DNA from: UBA6107 sp034430175
Lineage (GTDB): Bacteria; Chloroflexota; Anaerolineae; Anaerolineales; Anaerolineaceae
DNA length: 64,000 nucleotides
NCBI GenBank assembly: GCA_034430175.1
Contig: DAOUFI010000012.1
Location: forward strand, 50,428 to 114,427
Reading direction: 5' to 3'
Shown here: piece by piece, positions 16,803 to 24,978 of the stretch
Layout: every line of letters starts with the position of its first letter
How positions within the stretch are numbered: position 1 is the stretch's first letter
The notes under the pieces: model-generated
Seen by the model: the letters and a program-made list of their open reading frames with translations, nothing else
What the model was told of the DNA's origin: nothing
The model's database searches: none
Position numbers and translations under genes: made by a program

Positions 16803-17510
16803 ATGCCTGAAAAAGAAACATATCCAACTATCCCTGCAAAACAGTGGTGGGGGATCCGAACGAAATTCAATCAGAGTATTCCTCCTATTATAAATTCAAG
16901 CTATTTAGCTGCTGCATTAAATATGGATGAAAAATCAGCCACGCACAATATATTGCCTGCTTTACGAGCATTAAAAATAATTGACTCCGACGGGAGACCC
17001 CTCGAAAGAGCTAAGCGATGGCGCGACGATGAACAATATCCATTAGTATGTGAAGAAATTCGCCAAGAAGTATATCCATCAGAACTTGTGCATGCATTAA
17101 CTCCGCCTTCGCCAAACAGAGAAGCCGTTGAAAGATGGCTTGCAAATAAGACAGGCGCTGGACAAAGCGCGGTAGGTAAGATGGCATCTTTATATTTGCT
17201 TCTTTGCGAAGCAGATCCTAAGGCAGGGCAAGATATACCAATTGCTCCTTCCGCGAAATCAAATCCAAGAACAAGTAAACCAAAACTCACTTCTGAACCA
17301 AGGACTCAAAGAAACAACGATGAAAATACAAAGAACATCGCACATTCATCATCTACTACTCAACCTGTTTCAGCATCAAAGTCTATTCCTTCAATTCACA
17401 TTGATATTCAAATTCATATTGCAGCGGATTCGTCAAATACTCAAATTGATCAAATATTTGCAAGTATGTCAAAACATCTAGGTAAGTTAATTAACCAAGA
17501 CAATGAATGA
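16803..17510 (+). CDS. DUF5343-family protein
   Basis: 235 residues. The N-terminal 120 residues match my memory of DUF5343: PAKQWWGIRTKFNQSIP, NMDEKSATHNILPALRALKIID, ERAKRWRDDEQY and EEIRQEVYP, a winged-helix-like module. A polar linker (about 140-195) leads to a C-terminal strand-helix unit (IHIDIQIHIAADSSNTQIDQIFASM), seen at the ends of several such proteins. The stop overlaps the next gene by 8 bases. Codon use is AT-rich, unlike the flanking host genes. A role in phage defence or DNA binding is inference from context and fold. Confidence 0.65.
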   Translation: MPEKETYPTIPAKQWWGIRTKFNQSIPPIINSSYLAAALNMDEKSATHNILPALRALKIIDSDGRPLERAKRWRDDEQYPLVCEEIRQEVYPSELVHALTPPSPNREAVERWLANKTGAGQSAVGKMASLYLLLCEADPKAGQDIPIAPSAKSNPRTSKPKLTSEPRTQRNNDENTKNIAHSSSTTQPVSASKSIPSIHIDIQIHIAADSSNTQIDQIFASMSKHLGKLINQDNE

Positions 17511-18018
17511 TTTTTCTCATCTCATACTATCAGCCGCAAAATCCATCCAGAGTGAAGTACCAAAGATAGACGCACCCCCTGAAGCTGGCCAAATACCTGA
17601 AACCGATCAAGTAATTTCCTTTTCGATTGTCCGTGGAACAAGAGGTTATATTGAGAAAGTTGCAAATCAAATAAACGGATGTTATGAGCATGGATGGTAT
17701 GATGGTTGCGCTGTTATGATTCGCCGTCTCATGGAAACACTCATAATTGAAACCTACGAAGAACATGGAATCGCCGACAAAATAAAAAATTCAAACGGTG
17801 ATTTTCTTTTTCTGAGCGACCTAGTAGATTACATGACTAATGAGACTATTTGGAATCTCGGCAGAAAAACGAAATTGGCTTTACCAAAACTCAAATCTAT
17901 TGGAGATCTTTCTGCTCATAGTAGACGATTCAACGCTCATAAAGCAGATATTGATAAAATCATTGAAGATTTGAGAATCGTTGTTCAAGAATTAATATAT
18001 CTAGCCGCTTTAAAATAA
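17503..18018 (+). CDS. HEPN/DUF4145-like protein
   Basis: 171 residues, mostly helical. GYIEKVANQINGCYEHGWYDG and MIRRLMETLIIETYEE resemble the helix pair of DUF4145/HEPN proteins, and RRFNAH (residues 141-146) fits the R-x4-H motif of HEPN ribonucleases. The gene overlaps the DUF5343 gene by 8 bases, so the two products are made together and likely act together. HEPN proteins are common as toxins or effectors in defence systems; whether this one cuts RNA is not shown. An alternative reading is a non-catalytic scaffold. Confidence 0.55.
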   Translation: MNDFSHLILSAAKSIQSEVPKIDAPPEAGQIPETDQVISFSIVRGTRGYIEKVANQINGCYEHGWYDGCAVMIRRLMETLIIETYEEHGIADKIKNSNGDFLFLSDLVDYMTNETIWNLGRKTKLALPKLKSIGDLSAHSRRFNAHKADIDKIIEDLRIVVQELIYLAALK

Positions 18019-18136
18019 TACCAACATAATTCGGCGGAGGAGTAGATGGCCAAACCTAATTACATATAGTTGATCAAAGGCACGCCCGCCGATAAAAATT
18101 CAACCCAGGCCGATTCACCAACCAAACTTTTCCCCC

Positions 18137-18165
18137 TTGTTTTTTTTATACATATTACCTATAAT
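18137..18165 (+). promoter_or_regulatory. strong promoter of the DUF3800 leader/gene
   Basis: TTGTTT (18137-18142), a 17-base spacer and a consensus TATAAT (18160-18165). Transcription would start near 18171, at the first bases of the leader stem described in the next entry. Confidence 0.75.
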
Positions 18166-18168
18166 GTA

Positions 18169-18240
18169 AATGCGTCTGGGAAGAGTCGCATAGCGTCTCG
18201 AAGTGGAGCTTAATGCTTCAACCCCAGTCGCATTCTTTTA
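18169..18240 (+). ncRNA. structured 5' leader of the DUF3800 gene (DUF3800 RNA-motif candidate)
   Basis: AATGCGTCTGGG (18169-18180) can pair with CCCAGTCGCATT (18223-18234) with one mismatch, closing a 66-base structure that begins at the predicted transcript start. AGTCGCAT also occurs at 18184-18191, and GCGTCT at both 18172 and 18193, so the same 5' arm can pair locally instead. A GAAG/CTTC stem (18200-18203 with 18216-18219) lies inside. The leader ends at the Shine-Dalgarno AAGGAGGG (18240-18247). Conserved RNA structures near DUF3800 genes have been described (DUF3800-I to -XI motifs, Weinberg and colleagues); which one, if any, this matches was not tested. Confidence 0.6.
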
Positions 18241-18250
18241 AGGAGGGAAT

Positions 18251-19147
18251 ATGTATTTGTGTTATATCGATGAGTCTGGTACACCTGAAGCATCTGGAAA
18301 TACTTCGCATTTTATTCTGGCAGGTATTTCTATACCAATCTGGCATTGGAAAAATTGTGATAGAGAAATCAGGGCAATTCAAAAAAAGTATGACCTTGAG
18401 GGATCAGAAATTCACACCGCTTGGATTCTACGCCCATACAATGAGCAATCTACTATACCAGGTTTTGATTCAATGAGTTACAAACAAAGAAGATCTGAAG
18501 TTGAATCATTTAGAAGAGGAGAATTACTTCGCCTTCAACGATTGAAAAACAATGCAAGATATAAGCAAGTAAAGAAGAATTTCAGAGACACTGAGAAATA
18601 TATACATTTATCGCTTAACGAGAGACGAAAATATATCTTAGACATTGCCACGCGCATCTCCCAATGGGGATCTGCTCGTCTTTTTGCTGAATGTATAGAT
18701 AAGGTCTATTTTGATCCTCAAAAAGCAAAACAAGGAACGGATGAACAAGCATTTGAGCAGTTAGTATCTAGATTTGAACAATTCTTGGAAAAGGCAAATT
18801 TAAGAAACGATAAACAATGTTATGGTTTACTAATCTATGATAACAATACTACTGTCGCTAAAAAACACACTGATGTTATGAACCAATTCCGCAAAACAGG
18901 AACGCTTTGGACACATATAGACAACATTATCGAGACTCCATTATTTGTAGACAGCCAACTCACCAGTATGGTACAAATCGCTGATGTTTGTGCCTATTCA
19001 CTAAGGCGTTACTTAGAGAATCATGAAGATGAACTCTTTGATTTGATAATTAAACGAGCCGATACGAACTCAGAAGGTAAAAAAGTAGGGGTCAGGCATT
19101 TTACAAAACCTGGGTGTATGTGCAAAATTTGCCAGACACATAAATAG
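18251..19147 (+). CDS. DUF3800-family protein
   Basis: 298 residues. The N-terminus has the family signature CYIDESGTPE (Asp7, Glu8), an RNase H-like acidic pair, followed by HFILAGISIPI. The C-terminal half has VDSQLTSMVQIADVCAYSLRRY, the second signature with another acidic residue. A long charged helical insert lies between (about 80-160). The last residues GCMCKICQTHK add three Cys that could bind metal. The family is widespread in phages, islands and defence loci, with unproven nuclease activity. It is AT-rich and preceded by a strong promoter and structured leader. Confidence 0.85.
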   Translation: MYLCYIDESGTPEASGNTSHFILAGISIPIWHWKNCDREIRAIQKKYDLEGSEIHTAWILRPYNEQSTIPGFDSMSYKQRRSEVESFRRGELLRLQRLKNNARYKQVKKNFRDTEKYIHLSLNERRKYILDIATRISQWGSARLFAECIDKVYFDPQKAKQGTDEQAFEQLVSRFEQFLEKANLRNDKQCYGLLIYDNNTTVAKKHTDVMNQFRKTGTLWTHIDNIIETPLFVDSQLTSMVQIADVCAYSLRRYLENHEDELFDLIIKRADTNSEGKKVGVRHFTKPGCMCKICQTHK

Positions 19148-19302
19148 CCTCTTTAAAAACCCAACCACATACTTCGAAGCAATATCTCTTGTTATTTCTA
19201 CATTATTACAAAACAACTATGTTTTCAAAATTGTCCTTTACTATGATCTATTGAGAAAAATATTGCAGAAACAAGTGAAAGACGAATAGGATTACTGTTT
19301 TA

Positions 19303-19311
19303 TGCTATAAT
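19303..19311 (+). promoter_or_regulatory. extended -10 promoter of the methionine operon
   Basis: TG (19303-19304) one base before TATAAT (19306-19311) forms an extended -10; no good -35 is seen. The transcript would start near 19318, just before the hairpin 19322-19342 and the riboswitch. The stretch 19148-19300 between the DUF3800 gene and this promoter is AT-rich and shows no gene. Confidence 0.55.
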
Positions 19312-19341
19312 CCAGACAATCCGGGTAGGATTAACCTGCCC

Positions 19342-19450
19342 GCTCATCCAGAGAGGCGGAGGGACCGGCCCTGTGAACCCTCGGCAACCGCGGCAGACGC
19401 TGGTGCCAATTCCGGCAGAGCTCTTGACTGAGCCATCTGGAAGATGAGAG
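19342..19450 (+). promoter_or_regulatory. SAM-I riboswitch (S-box) aptamer
   Basis: The S-box core is clear: CTCATCCAGAGAGGCGGAGGG at the 5' side, then AACCCTCGGCAACCG, then TGGTGCCAATTCCGGCAGA, closing with GATGAGAG. P1 is CTCATC (19343-19348) with GATGAG (19443-19448). A separate 8-bp hairpin (19322-19342) precedes it. SAM binding stabilises P1; the metH gene follows, so high SAM would switch the operon off. Confidence 0.95.
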
Positions 19451-19468
19451 ACGTCCCCGCGTTCACCC

Positions 19469-19500
19469 ATTGCCTCTCATCGTATTGAGAGGCAATTTCT
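19469..19500 (+). terminator. riboswitch expression platform: terminator and antiterminator
   Basis: ATTGCCTCTCA (19469-19479) pairs perfectly with TGAGAGGCAAT (19486-19496). The P1 3' strand GATGAGAG (19443-19450) can instead pair with CTCTCATC (19474-19481), breaking the terminator. The U-tract (TTTCTAT) is weak, so translational effects are also possible. Confidence 0.75.
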
Positions 19501-19535
19501 ATCCCTTATCCATCGCTGCACTACAGGAGGCTACC

Positions 19536-22500
19536 ATGAACCGAACCTATACCAACCGCTCTTACCTCGACGCCATGTCGCGCAAGGTGATGGTCTTCGA
19601 CGGCGCCATGGGCACGAACCTGCAGGTGCAGAACCTCTCCGCGGCCGATTACGGCGGCGAGAAGACGGCGGGCTGCAACGATTACCTGGTGATCACCTGC
19701 CCACAGGCCGTCGAGAAGGTGCACCGCGCCTTCCTCGAAGCCGGTGTGGACGTGATCGAGACTTGTACCTTCCGCGCCAACAAGCTGACGCTCAAAGAAT
19801 ACGGCCTGTCGGATCAGACGACCGCCATCAACTTGGCCGCGGCGCAACTGGCGCGCCGCCTGGCCGACGAATTCACGCAAAAGACAGGGCAGCAGCGCTT
19901 TGTGGCTGGTTCGATGGGTCCGACGGGCAAGCTGCCCTCCATGAGCGACCCCGAACTCTCGAACATAAGCTTCGATGAACTCAAAGACATTTTCCGCGAG
20001 CAGGCCGCCGCGCTCCTGAAAGGCGGCGTGGACCTGCTGTTGATCGAAACCTCGCAGGACATCCTCGAGGTCAAGGCCGCCATCGTGGGCATCGAAGCCG
20101 CGTTCGACGAGACCGGCATCCGCGTGCCCATCCAGGCGCAGGTGACGCTGGACGCCACCGGGCGCATGCTGCTCGGCACCGACATCAGCGGCGTGCTGGC
20201 CATCCTCGAGAGCTTTCCCATCGACGTCATCGGCATGAACTGCTCCACCGGTCCGGACCTGATGCGCGAACCGGTGCAGTATTTGGGAGCAAACTCCCCC
20301 CTGCCCATCTCGTGCATCCCCAACGCGGGGCTGCCCTTGAATATCGACGGTCAGGCGGTCTATCCGCTCGAACCGCAGCCCTTCGCCGACGCGCTCTACG
20401 AATACGCCAGTAAAAATGGCGTCCGCGTGGTGGGCGGCTGCTGTGGCACTACCCCGGCGCACCTCAAGGCGCTGGTCGAGAAGGTCAAAGACCTGAAACC
20501 GAGCGTCCCGGTGGCGAAGCCCTCTCCGGTACTGGCATCGGCGCTCTCGGCGCAATCCATGCTGCAGGAGCCCGCGCCCTTCTTCATCGCCGAACGCCTC
20601 AACACCCAGGGCAGCCGCATTTTTAAAAAAATGGTGCTTGATAACGACTACGACGCCATCCTCAGCCTGGCCAACCAGCAGGTGGAGAACGGCGCCCACG
20701 GCCTGGACCTGTGCGTGGCGCTCACCGAGCGCGGCGACGAGGTCGGTACGATGCGCAAGCTCATCAAGACCATCGCGCCGTCGATCCGGCTGCCGCTGGT
20801 GATCGACACCACCGAGCCGGATGTGCTCGAGGCCGCGCTGCAGACCGCTCCGGGCCGCTGCCTGATAAACTCCACCCACCTCGAAGGCGGGCGCACCAAG
20901 GCCGACAAGATATTGGGTCTGGCCAAGAAGTACAACGCCGCCATCATTTTGCTGACCATCGACGAGCAGGGCATGGCCAAGACGCGCGAGCGCAAGCTCG
21001 AAGTGGCACAGCGCCTCTATCACATTGCTGTGGACGAGTTCGGGCTGAACCCCGGCGACCTGGTCTTCGACGACCTCACTTTCACCCTGGCTACCGGTCA
21101 GGAGGAGTTCCTCAATTCCGCCATCGAGACCCTCGAGGGCATCAAGCTGATCAAGAAGGAGCTGCCCGGCGTGCTCACCTCGCTGGGCGTCTCGAACGTC
21201 TCGTTCGGGCTGGCCCCCAACGCGCGCGGCGTCATCAACAGCGTCATGCTGCACCACGCTGTCCAGGCCGGTCTGGATATGGCCATCGTCAACCCCGCGG
21301 CCATCAAGCCCTACCCTGAGATCGGTCCGGAGGAGCGCACGTTAGCTGAAGACCTCATCTTCAATCGTGCCCCTGACGCGCTGCAGAAGCTGATCGAACA
21401 CTTCCAGAACGCCGGCCCCGAGGAAGAGAAGAAGGATGCCCAGGCCGAGATGCTCAAATCCATGGGCGCGGATGAGCGTCTGCAGTGGAAGATCGTGCAC
21501 CGCTGCAAAGACAACGTGGAAGACGATATCGATGAACTGGTCGCTTCTGTCCCTGCCGGGACGGAACGCCAGGAGAAAGCCATTTTCGTGCTTAACAAGG
21601 TGCTGCTGCCAGCCATGAAAGAGGTCGGCGACAAATTTGGTGCCGGTGAATTGATATTGCCCTTTGTGCTGCAATCCGCGGAAGTAATGAAGAAGACCGT
21701 GGCGCATCTCGAGAATTACCTTGAACGCAAGGAAGGCACGTCTAAGGGTAAACTCGTCCTCGCCACCGTCTACGGTGACGTGCACGACATTGGCAAGAAT
21801 CTGGTCAAGACAATCCTCTCCAACAACGGCTACGAGGTGGTGGACCTGGGCAAACAAGTGCCCGCCGAGACCATCATCCAGAAGGCTATCGAAGAGAAGG
21901 CCGATGCCATTGGGCTGTCGGCGCTGCTGGTGAGCACATCCAAGCAGATGCCGCTGGTGGTGAACGAGCTCGATCGGCGCGGGTTGAAGTTCCCTGTCCT
22001 CATTGGCGGCGCGGCTATCAACGAACGCTTCGGGCGGCGCATCCTCAAGACCGAGAACGGATCGCTCTACGAGCCGGGCGTGTTCTATTGCAAGGACGCC
22101 TTCGAAGGGCTCTCAACCATGGACGCCCTCTCAGACCCGCAGACACGCTCCGCCGCGCTTGAGCAATTGAAGAAGGAATCCGAGTTCGAGTACAGCCGAG
22201 AGGTGGGCAGCACGTCCGCCGTGCCTGACGCGAAATCAAACGTACGTCCAGCAGAGACTATTCCACAGCCGCCTCAATGGGGTCCACGCGTGGTGGAGCA
22301 GATGCCACTGGAGATGGTGCTGCAGTACCTGCCTAAGAATGAACTTTTCCGCCTGTCGTGGGGCGCCAAGAACACCCACGGCGAAGAATGGACGAAGTTG
22401 CAGGCTGAGTACGAAGCCCGCCTAAAAGAGATGACCGCCTCGGCGCTCAAAGAAAAATGGCTGCAGCCCAAAGGCATCTACGGCTACTGGCCGGCGCAGG

Positions 22501-23054
22501 TGAGCGGAAGCGAACTACTGGTGTATGACCCCGCCACCATCAACGACAAACAACCGAAGATACTGGCCCGTTTCAACTTCCCACGCCAGGCCGGTGCCGA
22601 TTCGCTCTCGCTGGCCGACTACTTCCTCTCCGTCGAATCCGGTAAGATGGACGTGGTCGCCTTCCAGGTGGTGACAGTGGGTCAGTGTGCCACCGACCGC
22701 TTTGAAAAATTGCAAGCTGCCGGGGATTACACCGAAGCCTATTTCACCCATGGACTGGCAGTCCAGACCGCCGAAGCCACCGCCGAGTACTTGCACCGCC
22801 ACATCCGCCGCGAACTGGGGCTGGGTGAGGATCAGGGCAAGCGCTACTCCTGGGGCTACCCCGCCATCCCCGAGCTAAACGACCATGCCAAAGTCTTCCA
22901 GCTCTTGCCCGCCGAAAAAGAACTGGGCATGAGCCTGACCACAGCTTTTCAACTTGTCCCAGAGCAATCCACCGCGGCCATCGTGATTCATCACCCCGAG
23001 GCCAAGTATTTCAATACCGGCGAATCCAGGATCGAGCAATTGCTCAAGAAGTAA
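19536..23054 (+). CDS. metH: cobalamin-dependent methionine synthase
   Basis: 1172 residues from the ATG at 19536 after AGGAGG; the open frame extends upstream only through the riboswitch terminator. All four MetH modules are present: the homocysteine domain with zinc ligands in GMNCS (about 235) and GGCCGTT (about 300); the pterin-binding barrel (about 355-620); the B12 cap and Rossmann domain with GDVHDIGKN (about 748, axial His); and the activation domain with GIYGYWPA, RYSWGYPA and HPEAKYF. It transfers methyl from methyl-tetrahydrofolate to homocysteine. Controlled by the SAM-I riboswitch. It lies 3 bases before the fused MTHFR gene. Confidence 0.96.
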   Translation: MNRTYTNRSYLDAMSRKVMVFDGAMGTNLQVQNLSAADYGGEKTAGCNDYLVITCPQAVEKVHRAFLEAGVDVIETCTFRANKLTLKEYGLSDQTTAINLAAAQLARRLADEFTQKTGQQRFVAGSMGPTGKLPSMSDPELSNISFDELKDIFREQAAALLKGGVDLLLIETSQDILEVKAAIVGIEAAFDETGIRVPIQAQVTLDATGRMLLGTDISGVLAILESFPIDVIGMNCSTGPDLMREPVQYLGANSPLPISCIPNAGLPLNIDGQAVYPLEPQPFADALYEYASKNGVRVVGGCCGTTPAHLKALVEKVKDLKPSVPVAKPSPVLASALSAQSMLQEPAPFFIAERLNTQGSRIFKKMVLDNDYDAILSLANQQVENGAHGLDLCVALTERGDEVGTMRKLIKTIAPSIRLPLVIDTTEPDVLEAALQTAPGRCLINSTHLEGGRTKADKILGLAKKYNAAIILLTIDEQGMAKTRERKLEVAQRLYHIAVDEFGLNPGDLVFDDLTFTLATGQEEFLNSAIETLEGIKLIKKELPGVLTSLGVSNVSFGLAPNARGVINSVMLHHAVQAGLDMAIVNPAAIKPYPEIGPEERTLAEDLIFNRAPDALQKLIEHFQNAGPEEEKKDAQAEMLKSMGADERLQWKIVHRCKDNVEDDIDELVASVPAGTERQEKAIFVLNKVLLPAMKEVGDKFGAGELILPFVLQSAEVMKKTVAHLENYLERKEGTSKGKLVLATVYGDVHDIGKNLVKTILSNNGYEVVDLGKQVPAETIIQKAIEEKADAIGLSALLVSTSKQMPLVVNELDRRGLKFPVLIGGAAINERFGRRILKTENGSLYEPGVFYCKDAFEGLSTMDALSDPQTRSAALEQLKKESEFEYSREVGSTSAVPDAKSNVRPAETIPQPPQWGPRVVEQMPLEMVLQYLPKNELFRLSWGAKNTHGEEWTKLQAEYEARLKEMTASALKEKWLQPKGIYGYWPAQVSGSELLVYDPATINDKQPKILARFNFPRQAGADSLSLADYFLSVESGKMDVVAFQVVTVGQCATDRFEKLQAAGDYTEAYFTHGLAVQTAEATAEYLHRHIRRELGLGEDQGKRYSWGYPAIPELNDHAKVFQLLPAEKELGMSLTTAFQLVPEQSTAAIVIHHPEAKYFNTGESRIEQLLKK

Positions 23055-23057
23055 CGT

Positions 23058-24935
23058 ATGACCGGAAAACAATCGTTCAAGCAACTACTGAGCTGCACCG
23101 CCCCCATCCTTTCGGACGGGGCGATGGGTACCATGCTGCACGCGCGCGGCGTCTCAGGTGAAGCCTGCTTCGAGGTGTTGAATCTCAAGCAGCCCTCGCT
23201 GGTGGCCGACGTGCACCGCGATTACATCGAGGCTGGCTCGCAGATGATCCAAACCAACACATTCGGCGCCAACCGATTTAAGCTGGCGCAGTATGGACTG
23301 GCCGATAAGGTCGCTGAGATCAATAGCGCCGGCGTAGAGCTGGCGCAGCGCGTCGTCCTGGCCTCGTTTAAGGAAGTGCTGATCGCCGGCGACATGGGTC
23401 CGCTGGGGGTACGCCTGGCCCCCTTCGGTCGCGTCCAGCCCGAGCAAGCTTTCGCCGCCTTCCAGGAACAGGCGACCGCGCTCAATAACACCAATGTTGA
23501 TCTGATCGTTCTCGAAACTTTCACCGATCTTTATGAGATTGTTGAAGCCATTAAAGCAGTTAAATCCGTGAACCCCGATCTGCCGGTGCTGGCTTCGATG
23601 ACCTTTACCCGCGACAACCGCACCCTGCTGGGCGACAGCCCGGCCAAGGTGGCGCGCCGTATCCACGAAGCAGGAGCCGACGTGGTGGGGATCAACTGCT
23701 CGGGCGGTCCCAATCAATTATTGAACCTGTTACGCGCCATGCGAGAAGCTGTGCCTGAAGCCGCCTTCTCGGTAATGCCTAACGCTGGCTGGCCGCAGCA
23801 GGTGGAAGGGCGCATCATGTACCCGGCTGGACCGGAATATTTCGGCGAGTATGCCCTATCGTTCTGGAAGGAAGGCGCCTGCGTCATTGGCGGCTGCTGC
23901 GGTACCACCCCGGCGCACATCGCCTCCATGTCCAAAACAATCCAGTCGCAAGATTTCAGCAAGATCGAGCGCGCGCAGGTGGTCAGCGGCGGTAAAACTA
24001 CCGTTCAGGGCGGTGAGTCCAGCCTGCCCCCCACCCGCCTGGCACAGAAACTGGCCGCTGGTGAGTTCGTCATCGCTGTCGAGATGGATCCACCGCGCGG
24101 ACTGGCCACGCAGAAGATGTTGGCCGGCGCTAGCCTGCTCTCCGAGGCTGGCGCGGACGTGATCGACGTGGCCGACAGCCCCATGGCGCGCATGCGCATG
24201 AGTCCGTGGGCGGTGTGCGACCTGATCCAGCGCAAAGTTGGCATCGAGACCGTGCTGCACTTTCCCACTCGCGGACGCAACTTATTGCGGGTTCAGGGCG
24301 ACCTGCTGGCGTCACATGCCCAGGAAGTGCGCAACGTCTTCGTGGTGATGGGCGACCCGACCTCCATCGGCGATTACCCCGACGCCAACGACAACTACGA
24401 CCTCGTCCCCTCCGGCTTGATCAAATTGATCAAACAGGGATTCAACGCCGGTTTCGACCACGCCGGCTCGGATATCGGCCAGCCGACTTCGTTCTTTGTG
24501 GGCTGCGCGCTCAATTTGAATCCTCACGATATGAATGAAGAGCTAAAGAATCTGCGCCGCAAGCTGCGTGCCGGTGCCGATTTTGTACTCACCCAGCCCA
24601 TCTACGACATCCACCTGGTGGAGCAGTTCCATACCGCTTACCGCTCGTCCGAAGGCACCGACCTGCCCGTCCCCATGATCGTTGGCCTGCTGCCCCTGGC
24701 ATCTGCTCGTCACGCTGCCTTTTTGCAGGCCGAGGTTCCCGGCATCACCATTCCCGATGAAATGCTGCGGCAGATGCAGGAAGCTGGAGAAAACGGCGCG
24801 GCAATGGGTAATAAGCTCGCAACCGAACTGGCACTCAAACTCAAGCGCGTTGCTCAGGGGGTTTACCTCATGCCCGCGTTCGGTCGCTACGACCGTGCCG
24901 CGGAGATCATCGAAGCCATCCGCGCTGCCAAATAA
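23058..24935 (+). CDS. bifunctional homocysteine S-methyltransferase / methylenetetrahydrofolate reductase
   Basis: 625 residues. The N-terminal half (about 1-295) is a homocysteine methyltransferase barrel with DGAMGTML, GINCSGG (about 213) and GGCCGTT (about 278), the zinc cysteines. The C-terminal part (about 325-625) is a MetF-type TIM barrel: VIAVEMDPPRG, HFPTRGRN, VVMGDPTS, SDIGQPTSFFVG and ADFVLTQPIYD. It makes the methyl-tetrahydrofolate that MetH consumes, and its own N-terminal domain may use another methyl donor. It is in the same transcript as metH, three bases downstream. This fusion type is known in several phyla. Confidence 0.92.
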   Translation: MTGKQSFKQLLSCTAPILSDGAMGTMLHARGVSGEACFEVLNLKQPSLVADVHRDYIEAGSQMIQTNTFGANRFKLAQYGLADKVAEINSAGVELAQRVVLASFKEVLIAGDMGPLGVRLAPFGRVQPEQAFAAFQEQATALNNTNVDLIVLETFTDLYEIVEAIKAVKSVNPDLPVLASMTFTRDNRTLLGDSPAKVARRIHEAGADVVGINCSGGPNQLLNLLRAMREAVPEAAFSVMPNAGWPQQVEGRIMYPAGPEYFGEYALSFWKEGACVIGGCCGTTPAHIASMSKTIQSQDFSKIERAQVVSGGKTTVQGGESSLPPTRLAQKLAAGEFVIAVEMDPPRGLATQKMLAGASLLSEAGADVIDVADSPMARMRMSPWAVCDLIQRKVGIETVLHFPTRGRNLLRVQGDLLASHAQEVRNVFVVMGDPTSIGDYPDANDNYDLVPSGLIKLIKQGFNAGFDHAGSDIGQPTSFFVGCALNLNPHDMNEELKNLRRKLRAGADFVLTQPIYDIHLVEQFHTAYRSSEGTDLPVPMIVGLLPLASARHAAFLQAEVPGITIPDEMLRQMQEAGENGAAMGNKLATELALKLKRVAQGVYLMPAFGRYDRAAEIIEAIRAAK

Positions 24936-24978
24936 AAATCTTCCAAAAAATAGTACAATAAGAGGGACAAGAGGCGTT

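Noticed and set aside
19521..21257. 578-codon minus-strand frame opposite metH
   Set aside because: A GC-rich shadow of a gene with full domain evidence; low-complexity Gly/Val/Arg content.
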